Positions 33,109 to 44,560 are shown, counted from the stretch's first letter. The stretch: DNA of 64,000 nucleotides from Rhizopus arrhizus (GCA_024220505.1 JAKZZE010000018.1:992001-1056000), one strand, 5' to 3'. Made by a program: numbers and translations. The notes: a model not told the origin generated them from the letters alone.

Positions 33109-33468
33109 CTATTCGAGATCGAGTCTGTCCTTTTTAAAGGTGTCAAACTGTGACATAGCACTAGTTGCAACTGCGATTTGTGATGGATATTGTTTCGCAA
33201 GCAAGGACATGAGCTGTATGGGCGATTCAAATATGCTGATCATGTCCAGAAGGACATTGTCTACTCTCCGCACTTTAGAATAAGTAACTTTGTTTTGTTG
33301 GCTGCTTTGAATGTTGTATTCGAAAGTGGCATGCATGAGCGATGGTCGTTTCCTGGCCACTACTTGGGAACAGGGCATGTTTATTAATTTAGTAGGAGTC
33401 TCTGGTTCCTGTGGTCGATGCGTAACAACGTTGAATGACTGGTTAGATATTTTATCGGAAAGAGCCAT
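33109..33468 (-). CDS. Unassigned open frame, 119 residues
   Basis: The frame starts at MALSDKISNQSFNVVTHRP and stays open beyond the listed stop region; composition is that of ordinary protein (balanced charge, no low-complexity run), with a helical part LLDMISIFESPIQLMSLLAKQY. No domain was recognised. It sits between a dead transposase and an expanded-family gene, so it may be a remnant of an element rather than a gene. It could equally be a chance frame. Confidence 0.3.
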   Translation of the reverse strand: MALSDKISNQSFNVVTHRPQEPETPTKLINMPCSQVVARKRPSLMHATFEYNIQSSQQNKVTYSKVRRVDNVLLDMISIFESPIQLMSLLAKQYPSQIAVATSAMSQFDTFKKDRLDLE

Positions 33469-33673
33469 GATCCATTAAAAAAGAAAAGAAAGAAAAAGGA
33501 GAAGCGACGTGCCAGTATCTTTTTGTAACTCGCGATTGCTCAAAATCGCTGGACAAACAATTCGCCGATTCGTACGTCTATCTCAAGCTGCAAACTTACA
33601 GTTCTTTTAATTGACTTCCAAATTGTGTCACTTAATTTGAAAAAAGATTTCAGGTGCTTTTAAAGAAAATTAT

Positions 33674-35042
33674 TTATTGTGAACCACTTTCAGGCGAACT
33701 AATTACTGATTGCCTTGCGAAGCCTTTTCCATGCCTGTTATATGTCAAGCGGAAGACTTTTGGACAAATTATATCAGAAAGCAAAGTTTGTTGGCTGTTG
33801 CTGTCTATATTTTGTTCGTGTTGATGCTTGAGTTGTTGCAATAAACCACAAGTCTTTGCCAAAGAAGTCTATGTGATTTTTTGGGATCAGTATCATTAGT
33901 TGTAATTGATTGACAAAAACAATACCTTCACAAGGTAAAAAAAATCTAATAAAGAAGGCAACATTTGTTCGACATGGCTTCTATCTTCCACAACTACTAT
34001 TTTATCTTCTCTATTAAATTTATATGTGCCATTGCTAACATACTGAATTGACCACAAGCGAAGATACTCGTCTGTATTCAAAGATTAGTTTCTTTCGTTT
34101 TTCTTCTTTTACAGAGTGCATCTGCTTACCGCTAGCTTGTACAAAGTATAGCTTAAGCTTTTTAAACAATTCAACTGAGGCATAGTCGAACCTGTCAGCG
34201 ACAGTTTTCATCATCGCGAGCAGGGCAAACATTCCTTTGATATTATCGAAAGAAATCTTCCTCTCGTCTTTGCTTTGGAAGCTGCCAGCTGTTTCCAACA
34301 ATAATACTTCTAGATCATACAACTCGTGAAGTCGAATGACTCCGTCAGCATTGTACGTTTTTCTCTTATCAACTTTTGAGTCCATGATTGTCAGTTGTTC
34401 AATCATGGCTTGCAATGGCTCTTCGCCAGGGATAAAGTATGGCCCCAATGGTGTTGCTTCTTGAAGAAATGTGGCTGTAGCCAGAAGACATGGATGTGCT
34501 AAGCTATGATTGAATACAGCCTCGGAGTAAGTCATGGGAGGTAGTTTTTTATTGACGTTGAGCCTAGTAGCTTGATATAAGTATTAATTTTGGAGATAAG
34601 GGATTGTCTTACGTACATAGCCGTAAATATCTTCTTGATGAACCTGCATTCAGGCTTATGCTCCTTCAAGTTAATTGTGTCTTCTATATTTTCTTCCAAG
34701 CTTGTGGATGCCTACAAAATCAAGTGTTCAGTTTTAAATTTTCTAAGTTTCGCTTGATAATGGTTCTGTACGTTTATTGTTAAGGAGTCAATAAAACCCT
34801 TCAGTTCGTTGTTGATATTGCTCATGGAGGGCCTTGTTTGCAACTTATGGGCAAAACGTAGTACCCCGTTTTTCTCTGGACTGTAAAGTTACATGTCAGT
34901 GTTGAAAGCAATCTTGGATTCTTGCTTTAATTTACCTATACTTGTGCAGGTTCCTGTTTGACTCTGCATCGTCAAGGAACGACTTCCAAGTCTGATAAAA
35001 AGATGAATCGCATTCTTCTTCAATATCACGAGTCTGCAGCAT
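33674..35042 (-). CDS. Member of a Mucorales-expanded protein family of unknown function, possibly 5'-truncated
   Basis: Six or so exons read MLQTRDIEEECDSSFYQTW, FAHKLQTRPSMSNINNELKG, then a long exon with YDLEVLLLETAGSF, ISFDNIKGMFALLAMMKTVAD and FKKLKLYFVQASGKQMH, followed by YLRLWSIQYVSNGTYKF, LPSLLDFFYLV and a final exon IICPKVFRLTYNRHGKGF. I recall the order (LLETSG, DHxKGMFGALAMLKT, FVHA, LWS, VxFFW, NPxIxRL) from many uncharacterised Mucorales proteins, but no function is known to me. An intron (GTAAGA to TGCAG, about 35035-35088) also links the first exon to an upstream frame QGDFIINNNQEPAKKKQK, so the real start may be further up. That upstream side runs into a LINE relic near 35165. 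Confidence 0.5.
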
Positions 35043-35164
35043 CACATTATTAGAGTGGATAAATAATGTCTATACAAATTTTCTTACTTTTTGCTTTTTT
35101 TTGGCAGGTTCTTGATTATTATTTATTATAAAATCACCTTGCACCGTGTTTACATTGTAGTAAC

Positions 35165-35616
35165 TTGCTACTTTGTTTATCTATCGTACGCTCCACAACA
35201 AGTTGCCTTGTCGATCCAACTTGTATACGCCTTCCAAAATCTGTCTCATTTGCTCTGGACATGAAGAAACACCTTCACACTTTCTCTTTGAATGTTGTCA
35301 AAAGCTTGCTGTTTGGTCTTCTCTTTGGGACTCACAGTTTGAATTGCCTTTCTCGACGTATTCCTTACGCCGTGCAATTTTTCTTCTTGAAATTCCCAAA
35401 TGTCGTTCCAGTGCTTCCACCGTACCCTCTATTTTCTTCGGAACTCTCTTATTGACTTTATGGCGTAATCAATGGTCCTTCATTTTTGATGGCCGTCCTT
35501 TTCTGTCTATTGTAGTCATTGCGTCAGCTAAACAGTTACTGTTTATTTCTCTTCAAGAATCTTTGCTTTCCAACAAAGTCTCTCCTTTGCCTCTTCCTCA
35601 CGTACAACTGCCGTAA
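35165..35616 (+). pseudogene. LINE relic with zf-RVT-type zinc box (C-terminal end of reverse transcriptase)
   Basis: The frame 35173-35616 reads RTLHNKLPCRSNL, then CLICSGHEETPSHFLFECC with WSSLWD behind it, the CxxC-HxxxxC arrangement of the zinc-binding end domain of many LINE polymerases, and LTLWRNQWSFIFDGRPF, its tryptophan-rich tail. No polymerase core is present, so it is a 3' fragment, though with only minor damage. It belongs to another type than the relics at 13.6 and 44 kb. Confidence 0.7.
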
Positions 35617-36433
35617 CTTTCGCCTCAGGGATCTTTGCCATGGTGTTCGTGTTTCTCACATTACTTACAACAAAAGCAAACATAAAACACAAAACCCCAC
35701 AAAATTTAAAATTTTATAAAAAGCCAAAAATATTTTCCGTGTATTTTATTGGCCACTTAATAAAACCCGAGCTTCTGCTGCATATGTAAAAAAACTTTCT
35801 GAATGTCCGGTCAGACGCTGGATTTTCGCAAAAATATCAGGTATTTATTTTTTAGTGATTTAAAACTGGCTTTATGATTGAAACATTCAGACATTGTGTT
35901 ATATCGTAAAAATAAAGAAGACTATGTAGTTCAACGAGACTTAAAAAAGTTATATTTTTATTTAATATTATTGTATCTGGTATTTATATTATTTTCATGA
36001 AGATTCAATTAAGTCCTTTTCAAGATACTTTAATTAATTATAGCTGTAGATCTAGTAAGAATAAATTTTAGTATGAAGATCTGTTCCTGGTTATGCAAGT
36101 GAACTGTTCACAATTATTTAAGTAGATCTATTTTCATTTATATCCCATTGCATCAGGAGCTATATTAAAACAAATTGTATTGAGTTAAAGGAGTGGAATT
36201 GGTTATTACTAAACAATAGAGAAAAGAAGGAAATAACTTTTTGTAAAGCATTCCCTACTCTGATTTCTTATAAATTGAATATGAATCATGTTCAAAATAT
36301 GTCGAGATACGACAGACATGTTAGAAAAATTGAAAAATAAACTTGTTTAATGCAAACATGTATGAAAGAAAAGGTAGGCTCGACAGCTTTTATATTCTAG
36401 CTACGCGCAGCAAATAATCACGCAAATTCGTTA

Positions 36434-36620
36434 CAACAGGTACTGCTGTTTTTACTACATGTACTCAATATCTAATGATCATTATAGATTGGTACTGCTT
36501 CTTTTTTACTTGTTGGCATAAGCTTAGCTAGTTTTTTTTCCTGGTCTATTTAAAGCAAGGTATCATTAATTTTACTATATATACACGATAGCTAATAGTT
36601 ATTATAGATGAATGCTACTT
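36434..36620. repeat. Two imperfect direct repeats of about 67 bp, 120 bp apart
   Basis: Unit 1 (36434-36500) and unit 2 (36553-36620) share the frame TTTTACTAxATxTACxCxATAxCTAATxxTxATTATAGAT with ATTATAGAT at 36481 and 36601. Differences are mostly transitions, as in an old duplication. Confidence 0.55.
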
Positions 36621-36701
36621 TGATTTGACCTCTTTCTAGCTCTTTCCTGTCTTTACTTTGGTTCTTGAGTACTGATGACTTTTCTCTTGCTTTGAATGCC
36701 T

Positions 36702-36751
36702 AAGTCCTTGAGTCCTTGAGTCCTTGTGTCTTCGCATCCTTGAATCTTTGA
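36702..36751. repeat. Octamer tandem repeat (GTCCTTGA)n
   Basis: About six units of an 8-bp motif: three nearly perfect GTCCTTGA/T copies followed by GTCTTCGC, ATCCTTGA and ATCTTTGA. The reading frame across it on the minus strand is not considered coding. Confidence 0.5.
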
Positions 36752-36977
36752 GCTTAGCTTTTTTATTCTTTTTTTTCTTTTTTTTTTTTGAAAGCTTTTT
36801 GAGTTCCACAAGATTAATTGGTGTGTTTTCAGACTAGATGCTGCTACTTTGGTGACACTAGGTAAGTCAATCACACTTTTATAACGCTGCAAGCAAAGAA
36901 ATACTATATTTTGTTATTATTATTTTTTTAAATAAAAAAAAGGTGTTATTTTTTATAAAACAAATCCCAATTTTTTT

Positions 36978-37080
36978 GTATATATAAAGCAGTATGGGTG
37001 GTCGATAAGGAAGTATATAAAGCCATATGAATGGTCAATAAAAACAGTATATAAGGAATATGAGTGATTTATAAAAGAGC
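36978..37080. repeat. Three degenerate tandem units of about 34 bp
   Basis: Units begin GTATATATAAAG (36978), GTATATAAAG (37013) and GTATATAAGG (37047). Each continues with an ATG(G/A) and a (G)TCxATAA-like block. Each unit thus has a TATATAA core. Confidence 0.5.
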
Positions 37081-38049
37081 GAAAAGACGAATAAAGCGAC
37101 GTTTTAAAAAGTATGATTGATTACCAAATTATTCCTGGCGTAGAATAGACTATGAAAAGTAGCTAACAAGAGAGATATCTTCGCACAATGACAACTAGGT
37201 CTGTTTAAATCTGCCTAGAACTGGGAATCGTCTCTTTCGTCAATGTCGATACCCTATAGAAACTCAGAATTTATGATAAAATTTCAGGTCCGGAAAGGAT
37301 GCCGATATTGACGTAGGCCAAAATACCCATTCTACCCCAGATTTTAACATAGCTGAACATAAGAGCACATAGCTAAATAGTAATGGTATGCAGAGTTTGC
37401 AGTGATACATAGAGGAAACCTATAAATCGGCAAATTATATACCCTCCGATTTTGGGCATTTTCCGAGTTACAAAAACGTTCTGACACGTAATTTCTTTTC
37501 CTACTTTTCTTTTATCTTTTTAATGAATTGCTGTAATGACTGGCTATCTTGTCTATATTTCTCTCAACAGAATATATGATGACTACCGCCGGCGTGTTGT
37601 TCTATAGAGGCTTTATATTTTCCTTGTAAAGTATGGATGAAGGAGCAACATTAAGGTGCCAGACCGCTCGACTAACCTTGCATTCCCTTGTCTCATGGGT
37701 TTGGACAATGTTTGAGTACTATAATGGCCTTTTCAACCAAGGTCTGTGCCGGCAGGTTGGCTAGACGGAATTACCCCATAGTAGCAAGCCTTCAAGTCTT
37801 GAAAAGGTATTCAAAAGGGGAGAATATATAACATAACTAATCAAATTGTGATTGATTGCGAGACCAAAAAAAGGATTAAGCAAGCAAATTGATAGTAGGT
37901 TAAATTTGGAATCATGAAATTATTTTACTACAGTAAAATAAAACCAGCTTGCCATTTCAAGAGATAAATAAGCAATATTTGGCTTTGGAGTCTGATACAA
38001 GAGGATCCTTATCAAATGCAAGAACTTTTGTAAATTGGATGATACGAAT

Positions 38050-38529
38050 TGTAAGCCAATAAAAAGATTTATCTATAGCAACGGGCTTGTTACTTCTGGT
38101 GTTAAGTGAAGTTAATGGACGAAATGAATGTAGATGTCCCCATTCAGGATCTTCTTTGAGTCTTTTTGCTCACTTCTGTGCTGTACGCTCAGCAATTCCA
38201 GCGTGTCTAGCATATGATGCAGCACTCATGAGCTTCATTCGAAGACAATAGAGATTTTTGATCGTTTAAATAAGCATTGTATTTTCTGGAAAACTCCTTA
38301 CACTTTACAGTAACGTTTTTTTATATATATATATATATCTTTCATTACCGTATCGAGTTGCGGTCCTACAGAGCCAAGATCGTACGTTATCCGTGTCTTG
38401 GTATCGTGTTAAAGTTATGAACACTTCAATATTAAATGGATCGCATCTTTCTTTCCAATCTATAACCTCAGCTCCACTTTCAACTAAAATCTCGCCTTGA
38501 CAATCTTTATAAAAGAATTTATTACTCAT
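38050..38529 (-). pseudogene. Relic of a transposase N-terminal helix-turn-helix region
   Basis: On the minus strand 38230-38070 reads MSAASYARHAGIAERTAQK-stop-AKRLKEDPEWGHLHS. In related Mucorales transposases the stop position is Trp (RTAQxWAKR), so a TGG to TGA change is likely. Just upstream, the open frame 38529-38305 (MSNKFFYKDCQGEIL...) may be its former N-terminal part or an unrelated small ORF. No catalytic domain follows. Confidence 0.45.
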
Positions 38530-39653
38530 TTCGTGTTTTCAAAATGGTTTAAAGAGCAAACAACAAATGATCCACCACTTAAAAGCAACTTACTCCCTCA
38601 ATTGAGTATCATAAAACTGTCCATTGGATAGACAAATTTCTGCCCTTTGGGAATATCAAAAATTGTCAATTGGGATTTCAAAACCGCCCCACAGTTCAAA
38701 AAAGCGTCATTTATTCTACAAAAAAAAAAAAAAGAAACGGGGGCAAAGTCCCCTAGCGAAGTAGTCAAGTTCTTTCTGCTGGATTAGTCTTTCGTCTGGT
38801 AGTGCTAGTTCCAATCTCCATGGTCGTTTTCTCTTTGTTTGTTCGTGGGTTTAAGCCCTGTTATTAAAAAATGTACCGTACCAAAATAAAAAAAAAGCGT
38901 TTCTTATGATGACCAGCTAAAATGCAGCAGCCGAATAAAATCCTCATACGCAAGAAAAAAAGGGTTGGAGGTACTGTACTATATTATGTGTCGTCTTATA
39001 TTTTCCGCTTTCATGTAACTACAGTTTGTAAACACAGTTCTGACATTAATGCTATTCATACAAATACAAAATTTGCAATGTAGTATAAGCCTGTCATAAA
39101 TTTGTCACTGCGTATGTTAATATTCATATTTTACTTATAAGCTTCTTTTGCGAGCTTCAAGTTTAAAATGAGACTATGCTTTAGTATTTGTATTGACAGT
39201 TTAGGGCTGCTTTGAGTTTTCCTCTTTTTTCTTTTTTTTTGTGTTCGACAGAGTTTAGAAAATATCTGGCAAAATAGCAGTAATACCTTTATCCAGGAGC
39301 CAGTATATTTGACTATGTAAAAATATCTTCATCAAAATTTTTAAAAAAAAACAGAGCATTTTTATTGATTTTTTAATAGAAAAAGGTAGGCGTCAGTCAA
39401 CGGAAGTACTTTTATGATCGGCAAATGCTTACTTAAACCAATGGACCTCATTAAAATATAGCTCGTTCCTTGTGTCACGGATGAAGCGAGTATAAACATG
39501 AGCCAATAGAAACTGTCACTGCGCTTTAATTTTATGTCTTTGTTACACGTTCAAATCCTTTTCATTCGAATAAAAGGTAATTAGCCTATAAAAGCAAAAG
39601 GCCTGACATTTAATTTACACCTTTTCTTTTATTATTTCTTGGCTTGTTATTAA
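38530..39653. other. Intergenic region upstream of the M13 peptidase gene
   Basis: AT-rich, no exon seen. It must contain the promoter of the peptidase gene in its last few hundred bases. Confidence 0.45.
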
Positions 39654-42323
39654 ATGTCACCATACCCTTTAAATTTTACTTCTAATATAACGATCAATGA
39701 AATATGTTTTACTGATACCTGTATCGAGACCGCCTCTAGTATTCTATCGTCTATCAATATGAATATTGATCCATGTTCAGATTTTTATCAATATGCTTGT
39801 AATACCAACATAAATATGCCAAAATGATTGTGCTAACCGAATTTCTTTTTTGAATTAAAAAAGGTGGGAGTTGGATACAAAATGCCATTATACCAGAGGA
39901 TTTAATAGGTAAATATATAAATAATTGGTGGTCTTCCTTCATAGAAACTGTATTCATTGTTGATAGAATATGGAGTCTTGGATGCTGAAGCTTATAAAAA
40001 TAAAGAAAAGCTACGGGCAATTTTTGATGGAAGCTATGAAGATTTACTAAGTGCAACAATATCACCAAAAAGCTATCAAGTAGATGATAAAAATAATAGA
40101 AAAATTGACAAGAAAAACTTTAATCTTTTAAAAGACTATTACACAGCTTGCGTAGATGTGCAGACATATGAAAGCGACATATTATTACCATTTTTGATGG
40201 ATCTGAAAGTTTTACAAGACGAAACTAAGAATCAGATCAAGCGGAAAGACACTTTTCAAATAACGCCTATTTTGATGGATATTCTAAGCTCCCCTCAATA
40301 TTCCTTAGATGGGATGGTTGTTGATGTTGGCGGCTTGTTTTCTCTTGAGATATATTCTAATAATATAGACACCAGCAGGAAATTTTTTCTACTCACTCCG
40401 CCTAAAGATAATAAAGAATATGAGTACAAGACAATGATGGATTTAGCATCATCAGTCCTTGGCTCAAAAAATTATACCGAAAGAGACCAAAATAGAATCA
40501 AATTGATGGAAGAAATAGGCATGGAAACTCTTTCAAATCCAGAACTATATGCTATGGTGGACAGCACAGTTTCTTTACAAGAGAGACTAGTAGAATTGGC
40601 TGGATCCATGTAATATAAATGCCCTTTTCTGGCCCAGTAAATAAACACTCAGCTAACCATTTCTATAGTTCTGATTATGATAGGCACACTTATACAGTCA
40701 GTGAAGCTAAGGACGAATTCGCATTTGTAGATTGGACAAGTATCCTTGCTTCTAGTATACCTCAAATCAAAGATACATCCAACATATCAATTCAAGTATA
40801 CAATATTGAATATTTTAAAGAGCTTAGTTACTATGCAACTATTGATGATCCCACGAGGCCAATACATAAAGATGCCATTGCAAATCACTTCATGATTTAC
40901 AAGATTGCTACAGAAGCATCAAAACTTGACTCTGAGCTTCGCCAGATTATACCAGACTCTACTTTTCAAACAAGATCTAGTATATGTATAGAAAAAGTCT
41001 TGGAGCGATTTGGCTTAGCTGCCGGTAGGTTTTATTCCATGGTCACGTTTGGTGGTGAGTCAGATAAAGCAAGATTGGAAGCTATGGCAACAAATATAAA
41101 ACGTGCATTGATTAAGCGAATTCAAAACGCAGATTGGTTGGATGTTTCAACTAAAAATTCGGCTACTAAGAAGGTTAGTTAGCATTGATTTTAACACAGT
41201 ACTTTTTTTTTCCCTTAAAGGTCTAAATTAAGCATTTAGTTGCGTATGATGCAAACATCAATTGGTTATAGTACGTTTTCTCCTGACGAACGTTCTCCTC
41301 AAGATATTCGTCAGTTTATGCATGGGCTAGAAACAGATTTTGATACCTTTTACGAAACTGACCGGGCTACAACGCGATGGAGACTACAAACTTATTGGGA
41401 TACTTTAGGTGAACGATTGAATTCAACGTCGTGGATGGGTATCATAACACCGCAAACAGTTAACGCATTTAACTTACTCTCTAAAAACAGCGTGAGTATA
41501 GATATCTTGCAATCATTTGTTCTTTTTTGAAACAACTTTTTTTAGATATTTGTTAGTGCTAGCTTTGTTCAAAAACCAAACTATGACAGAAATTACCCAG
41601 ACTACTTTAATTATGCTGGAATTGGTCAGAGTATAGGCCATGAATATTCTGTAAGTTACCAACAAAAAATGTTGCTTGCTGCATTTTCTCTTATTGCTCT
41701 TAATACATGAAAAGCATGGTTTTGATGATTTAGGATCACAGTATGATGAACATGGGGAGAAAAGGGATTGGTGGTCTATTGATACCAAAGCCAAATATGC
41801 CAAAAAAGCAAAGTGCTTTGTTGATGAATACTCTAAAGCTTCTATTACTGATAAACGAGGAAAAAGTTATTTTGTAGATGGAAAGGTAAAAAGTGAAACA
41901 AAAAGGGTTAAAGAAAAAAAAAGCTAATATCTTTCAAGTTAACACTTGGTGAAAGTATTGCTGACCATGAAGGTTTGACCGCTGCTTATTATGCGTATCT
42001 TACTTCAAAGACAAAAGGAAAAGGCTACAACCCTATTTTGCCAGGATTACATAATTTTTCTGCAGAATCATTATTCTTTATTAACGCTGCTCGTTCTTTT
42101 TGTTCAAAGACAACCGCCGAGGCAGAAAATGACTCGGTAATGTTTTTTAGTCTTTCAAAAAACATTTCTAATTGCATTTATTTTGTAGCTTTATGACGAA
42201 CATGCTCCTGATGCTATTCGAGTAAACGTATTATTTCGAAATAGTATAGAGTTTGCAAAAGTATTTAATTGCCCCATTGGCAGTAAAATGCATCCCAGTG
42301 AAGAAAAGTGTCAAATATGGTAA
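39654..42323 (+). CDS. M13 family zinc metalloendopeptidase (neprilysin-like)
   Basis: About nine exons. The N-terminal domain begins with PCSDFYQYAC joined to GSWIQN by a 65-nt intron (39799-39863, with a CTAAC branch point). The catalytic part has FVSASFVQKPNYD, then GIGQSIGHEYS joined to HGFDD, giving the zinc motif HEYSH, and GESIADHEG with the third ligand Glu and the Asp that orients His. The C-terminus NCPIGSKMHPSEEKCQIW is typical, including the final CxxW. M13 enzymes cut peptides outside the cell or in the secretory lumen. No membrane anchor or signal peptide is visible before residue 40, which is unusual; an upstream exon may be missing. Apparent stops at 39824 and 40611 lie in introns. 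The gene looks intact. Confidence 0.88.
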
Positions 42324-43949
42324 GAATAAAGATCAATTTTTTTTTTCTTGCTCGAATTAAGATCGCCTTGATTTTTCTATCAAAAACCGAAAATTTCTTA
42401 TTTAATGCTCCCATTTTATCTTCATTATCAAAGTTAATTTCAATATACTAATGAGATCTACTGATTATTCTTTCTTTGTGGCTGATGTCTTTATAGAACT
42501 AGTCTCTGAGGATAAGGAAAAAACTAATATTTTTAAAATTTAGACTCTTCAGTTTTGGAGCAACTATAACAATGGAGTGTATATCAATAGCTTGGATAAA
42601 AATTACTTGATACCCTGTGGTAACATGATTGTTATTATCTAGCTTGTTGATAAATGAGACACTCCATTTTTTATTTTAGTTATTTATTCTCGTACTCCTC
42701 ATGAAAAGAATGAGCAATTAAAGCTTTTGATGACATAGTTATTCAAGAAATATGAAAGTATATTGGAAATAGAACTCCATCACATAGTGGCTGCTGAATA
42801 GTTTAATTTCTGAGGATATGTTATTTTTATTAGGGGAAAATTAAAAAATACAAAGCTCTTACCCTTCAAATCCTAACTTGCAAGCAAGGTCACTACTTGC
42901 GTCTTGTTTAGAGTAATATAAAACCCATTTGTAATCACTACCATGTTTATGGTTATACAAGAGTATATTATATAGTTTTGTATCAGAGAAGAAAAACTTG
43001 CTTTATTTATAAAAGTACTGAACACTTGAAAGCCCAATGTCCTGATGTCCTTTGGAATCGTAAGAGGAAATAAGCTGCAAGTTATCGCTCTAGAGAGGTG
43101 AGGATTAATATGGAGCATATGAATACTGAATAAGAAGTAATCATATTTAATAGTCCTCATAAAATGGATATGGGGGTATTAGAAAAGATATTAACGAATT
43201 ACACAATGCATCTACAGTAGAAGGTAAAAATGAATTCAGGAGTCTATTTCTACTTTATACTAAGTAGATGAAGAGAATAGAACCAGTAGTAATTTACCTA
43301 CATAAAACGATGAAAATTTAAGTAAAAAAAAAAACGTTGACAGAAAAAAATATATATAAACGATTACTATATTCAATTGTCCCCTTTAATAGTCTTTCTA
43401 TCAATATACAAAAACATAATATCTCAGAGGCATTTATATTTACTTCGGCTGTGGCAAGATGCAAGAAAAAGCAAGCCTTTTCCGACAACAGAGAAGCAGA
43501 AGAAAATGCAGCGCTTAATGACGAGTATGATAAATAAAATCTGAGCTAGGAAGACCATCGCAGCCTTCCATTGACCTCAATTCATAATTACTATGACCAA
43601 TCGATATAATAATGTAATAAATATGAAGGTAGGCTCAGCTAATTGCAAAATAGTTTGCAAAAGCAATAATATAAAACAAATTGATAAACTTATTCAATGA
43701 CTAAGGCAACAAAATCTAATTATATTACTATACCAAGAAGCAAACATATTTATTCATTCGATAAAATAACTCGATCACTAAACATAAAATTTCAAGCTGA
43801 ACAGATACTATGGATCATGTACTGTGGAATCATTGCAACATGGAACTGATGTAACAATCTGGCAATTAAAGGTTTCTACTTGTAAAGTTCATTAGGTCAG
43901 ACAAGTTTATACAACCAATTTTATATTTAATTTCTATGCTTCAGCTGAC
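42324..43949. other. Gene-poor region with one broken ORF
   Basis: Apart from the interrupted frame listed at 42451-42800 there are only short open frames. The sequence is AT-rich and appears to be decayed. Confidence 0.45.
42451..42800 (+). pseudogene. Interrupted ORF of unknown family
   Basis: From the ATG at 42451 the frame reads MRSTDYSFFVADVFIELV, meets TAG at 42541, and continues TLQFWSNYNNGVYINSLDKN. A well-formed intron (donor GTAACA at about 42620, acceptor TTTTAG at about 42679) joins it to IYSRTPHEKNEQLKLLMT, then another TAG, then LFKKYESILEIELHHIVAAE and a final stop. Both internal stops could come from CAG by a single C to T change. The protein is not recognised. Its coding-like composition on both sides of each stop is the only support. 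Confidence 0.35.
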
Positions 43950-44560
43950 AGAAACTTCTTTTTTCGAACGTCATCCATAATTTGAGCTCCATGGATAGTT
44001 CAGATATGGAAGAATACTCTCGAATCCTTCTAGCTAAGTCCAGTCTATGCTCATTAGCTCTACCTTATGATGCTCTCTTGTCTAGTTCTCTTCCGCTTCT
44101 TCAATCTTGCTACACATTCCAATAATTTAAGTTGTCCACCACCCCTCTATTTTGCAGCTTGCCCTCTCCTCTCAAGTCGATGGTCTCTGCCGAACTTCGC
44201 AGGTACAAATCGGCCTATCTGTATAGTAAACCTACATCAATTCTAACTGGTCAATACCCTCATCTTCTCTCTTTTACCATTCTACCTTGAGGATTGACTT
44301 CATCCTCTGGCTTTCTATGTCCCAGTCTAAATGTAGCAGATGAATCGGCTGGAGATTTGGTTGGCTATCTGGTGACAAACCAAAATCTTGTTCTAAGTAT
44401 CTTTATTACTCTCCTATCTAGCAGCACGTCGTTCAATATCTTGATATACACAATCGAATACCAATCTTATTTTCTGTTGATCCCCTTATTATTCCTTCTG
44501 AATTTGCTACTCATCAGCAAGTAGCATTCTTTCAATTCAATTCCCCTTGATTTCTCCATC
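43950..44560 (+). pseudogene. LINE relic, C-terminal part of reverse transcriptase ORF
   Basis: Fragments in shifting frames recall the relic at 13.6-14.4 kb: ILLAKSSLCSLALPYDALLSSSLPLLQ corresponds to the LLFRSxxLPxDTLLxRLLPYIQ segment, and 44360-44520 gives GWLSGDKPKSCSKYL, then QHVVQYLDIHNRI, the terminal box with GWLPGxKPxxCxxH. Many stops and frame changes; no intact domain. Confidence 0.55.

Larger units (their letters stand above)
35617..38000. other. Gene-free interval with several small repeats
   Basis: No coding sequence supported. Contains an imperfect direct repeat of about 67 bp, an octamer-like repeat and a 34-bp tandem repeat (listed separately). A less AT-rich block lies at about 37200-37800; it has no open frame and its origin is unknown. 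Confidence 0.5.

Noticed and set aside
37640..37700. tRNA-like A box on the minus strand (TTAGTCGAGCGG)
   Set aside because: No B box (GGTTCGANTCC) at a suitable distance and no cloverleaf can be drawn, so no tRNA or SINE is called.
40609..40668. Apparent stop codon (TAA at 40611) splitting the M13 peptidase into two ORFs
   Set aside because: A GT-AG intron of 59 nt (40610-40668, CTAAC branch point) removes it and joins the frames so that the family alignment continues.
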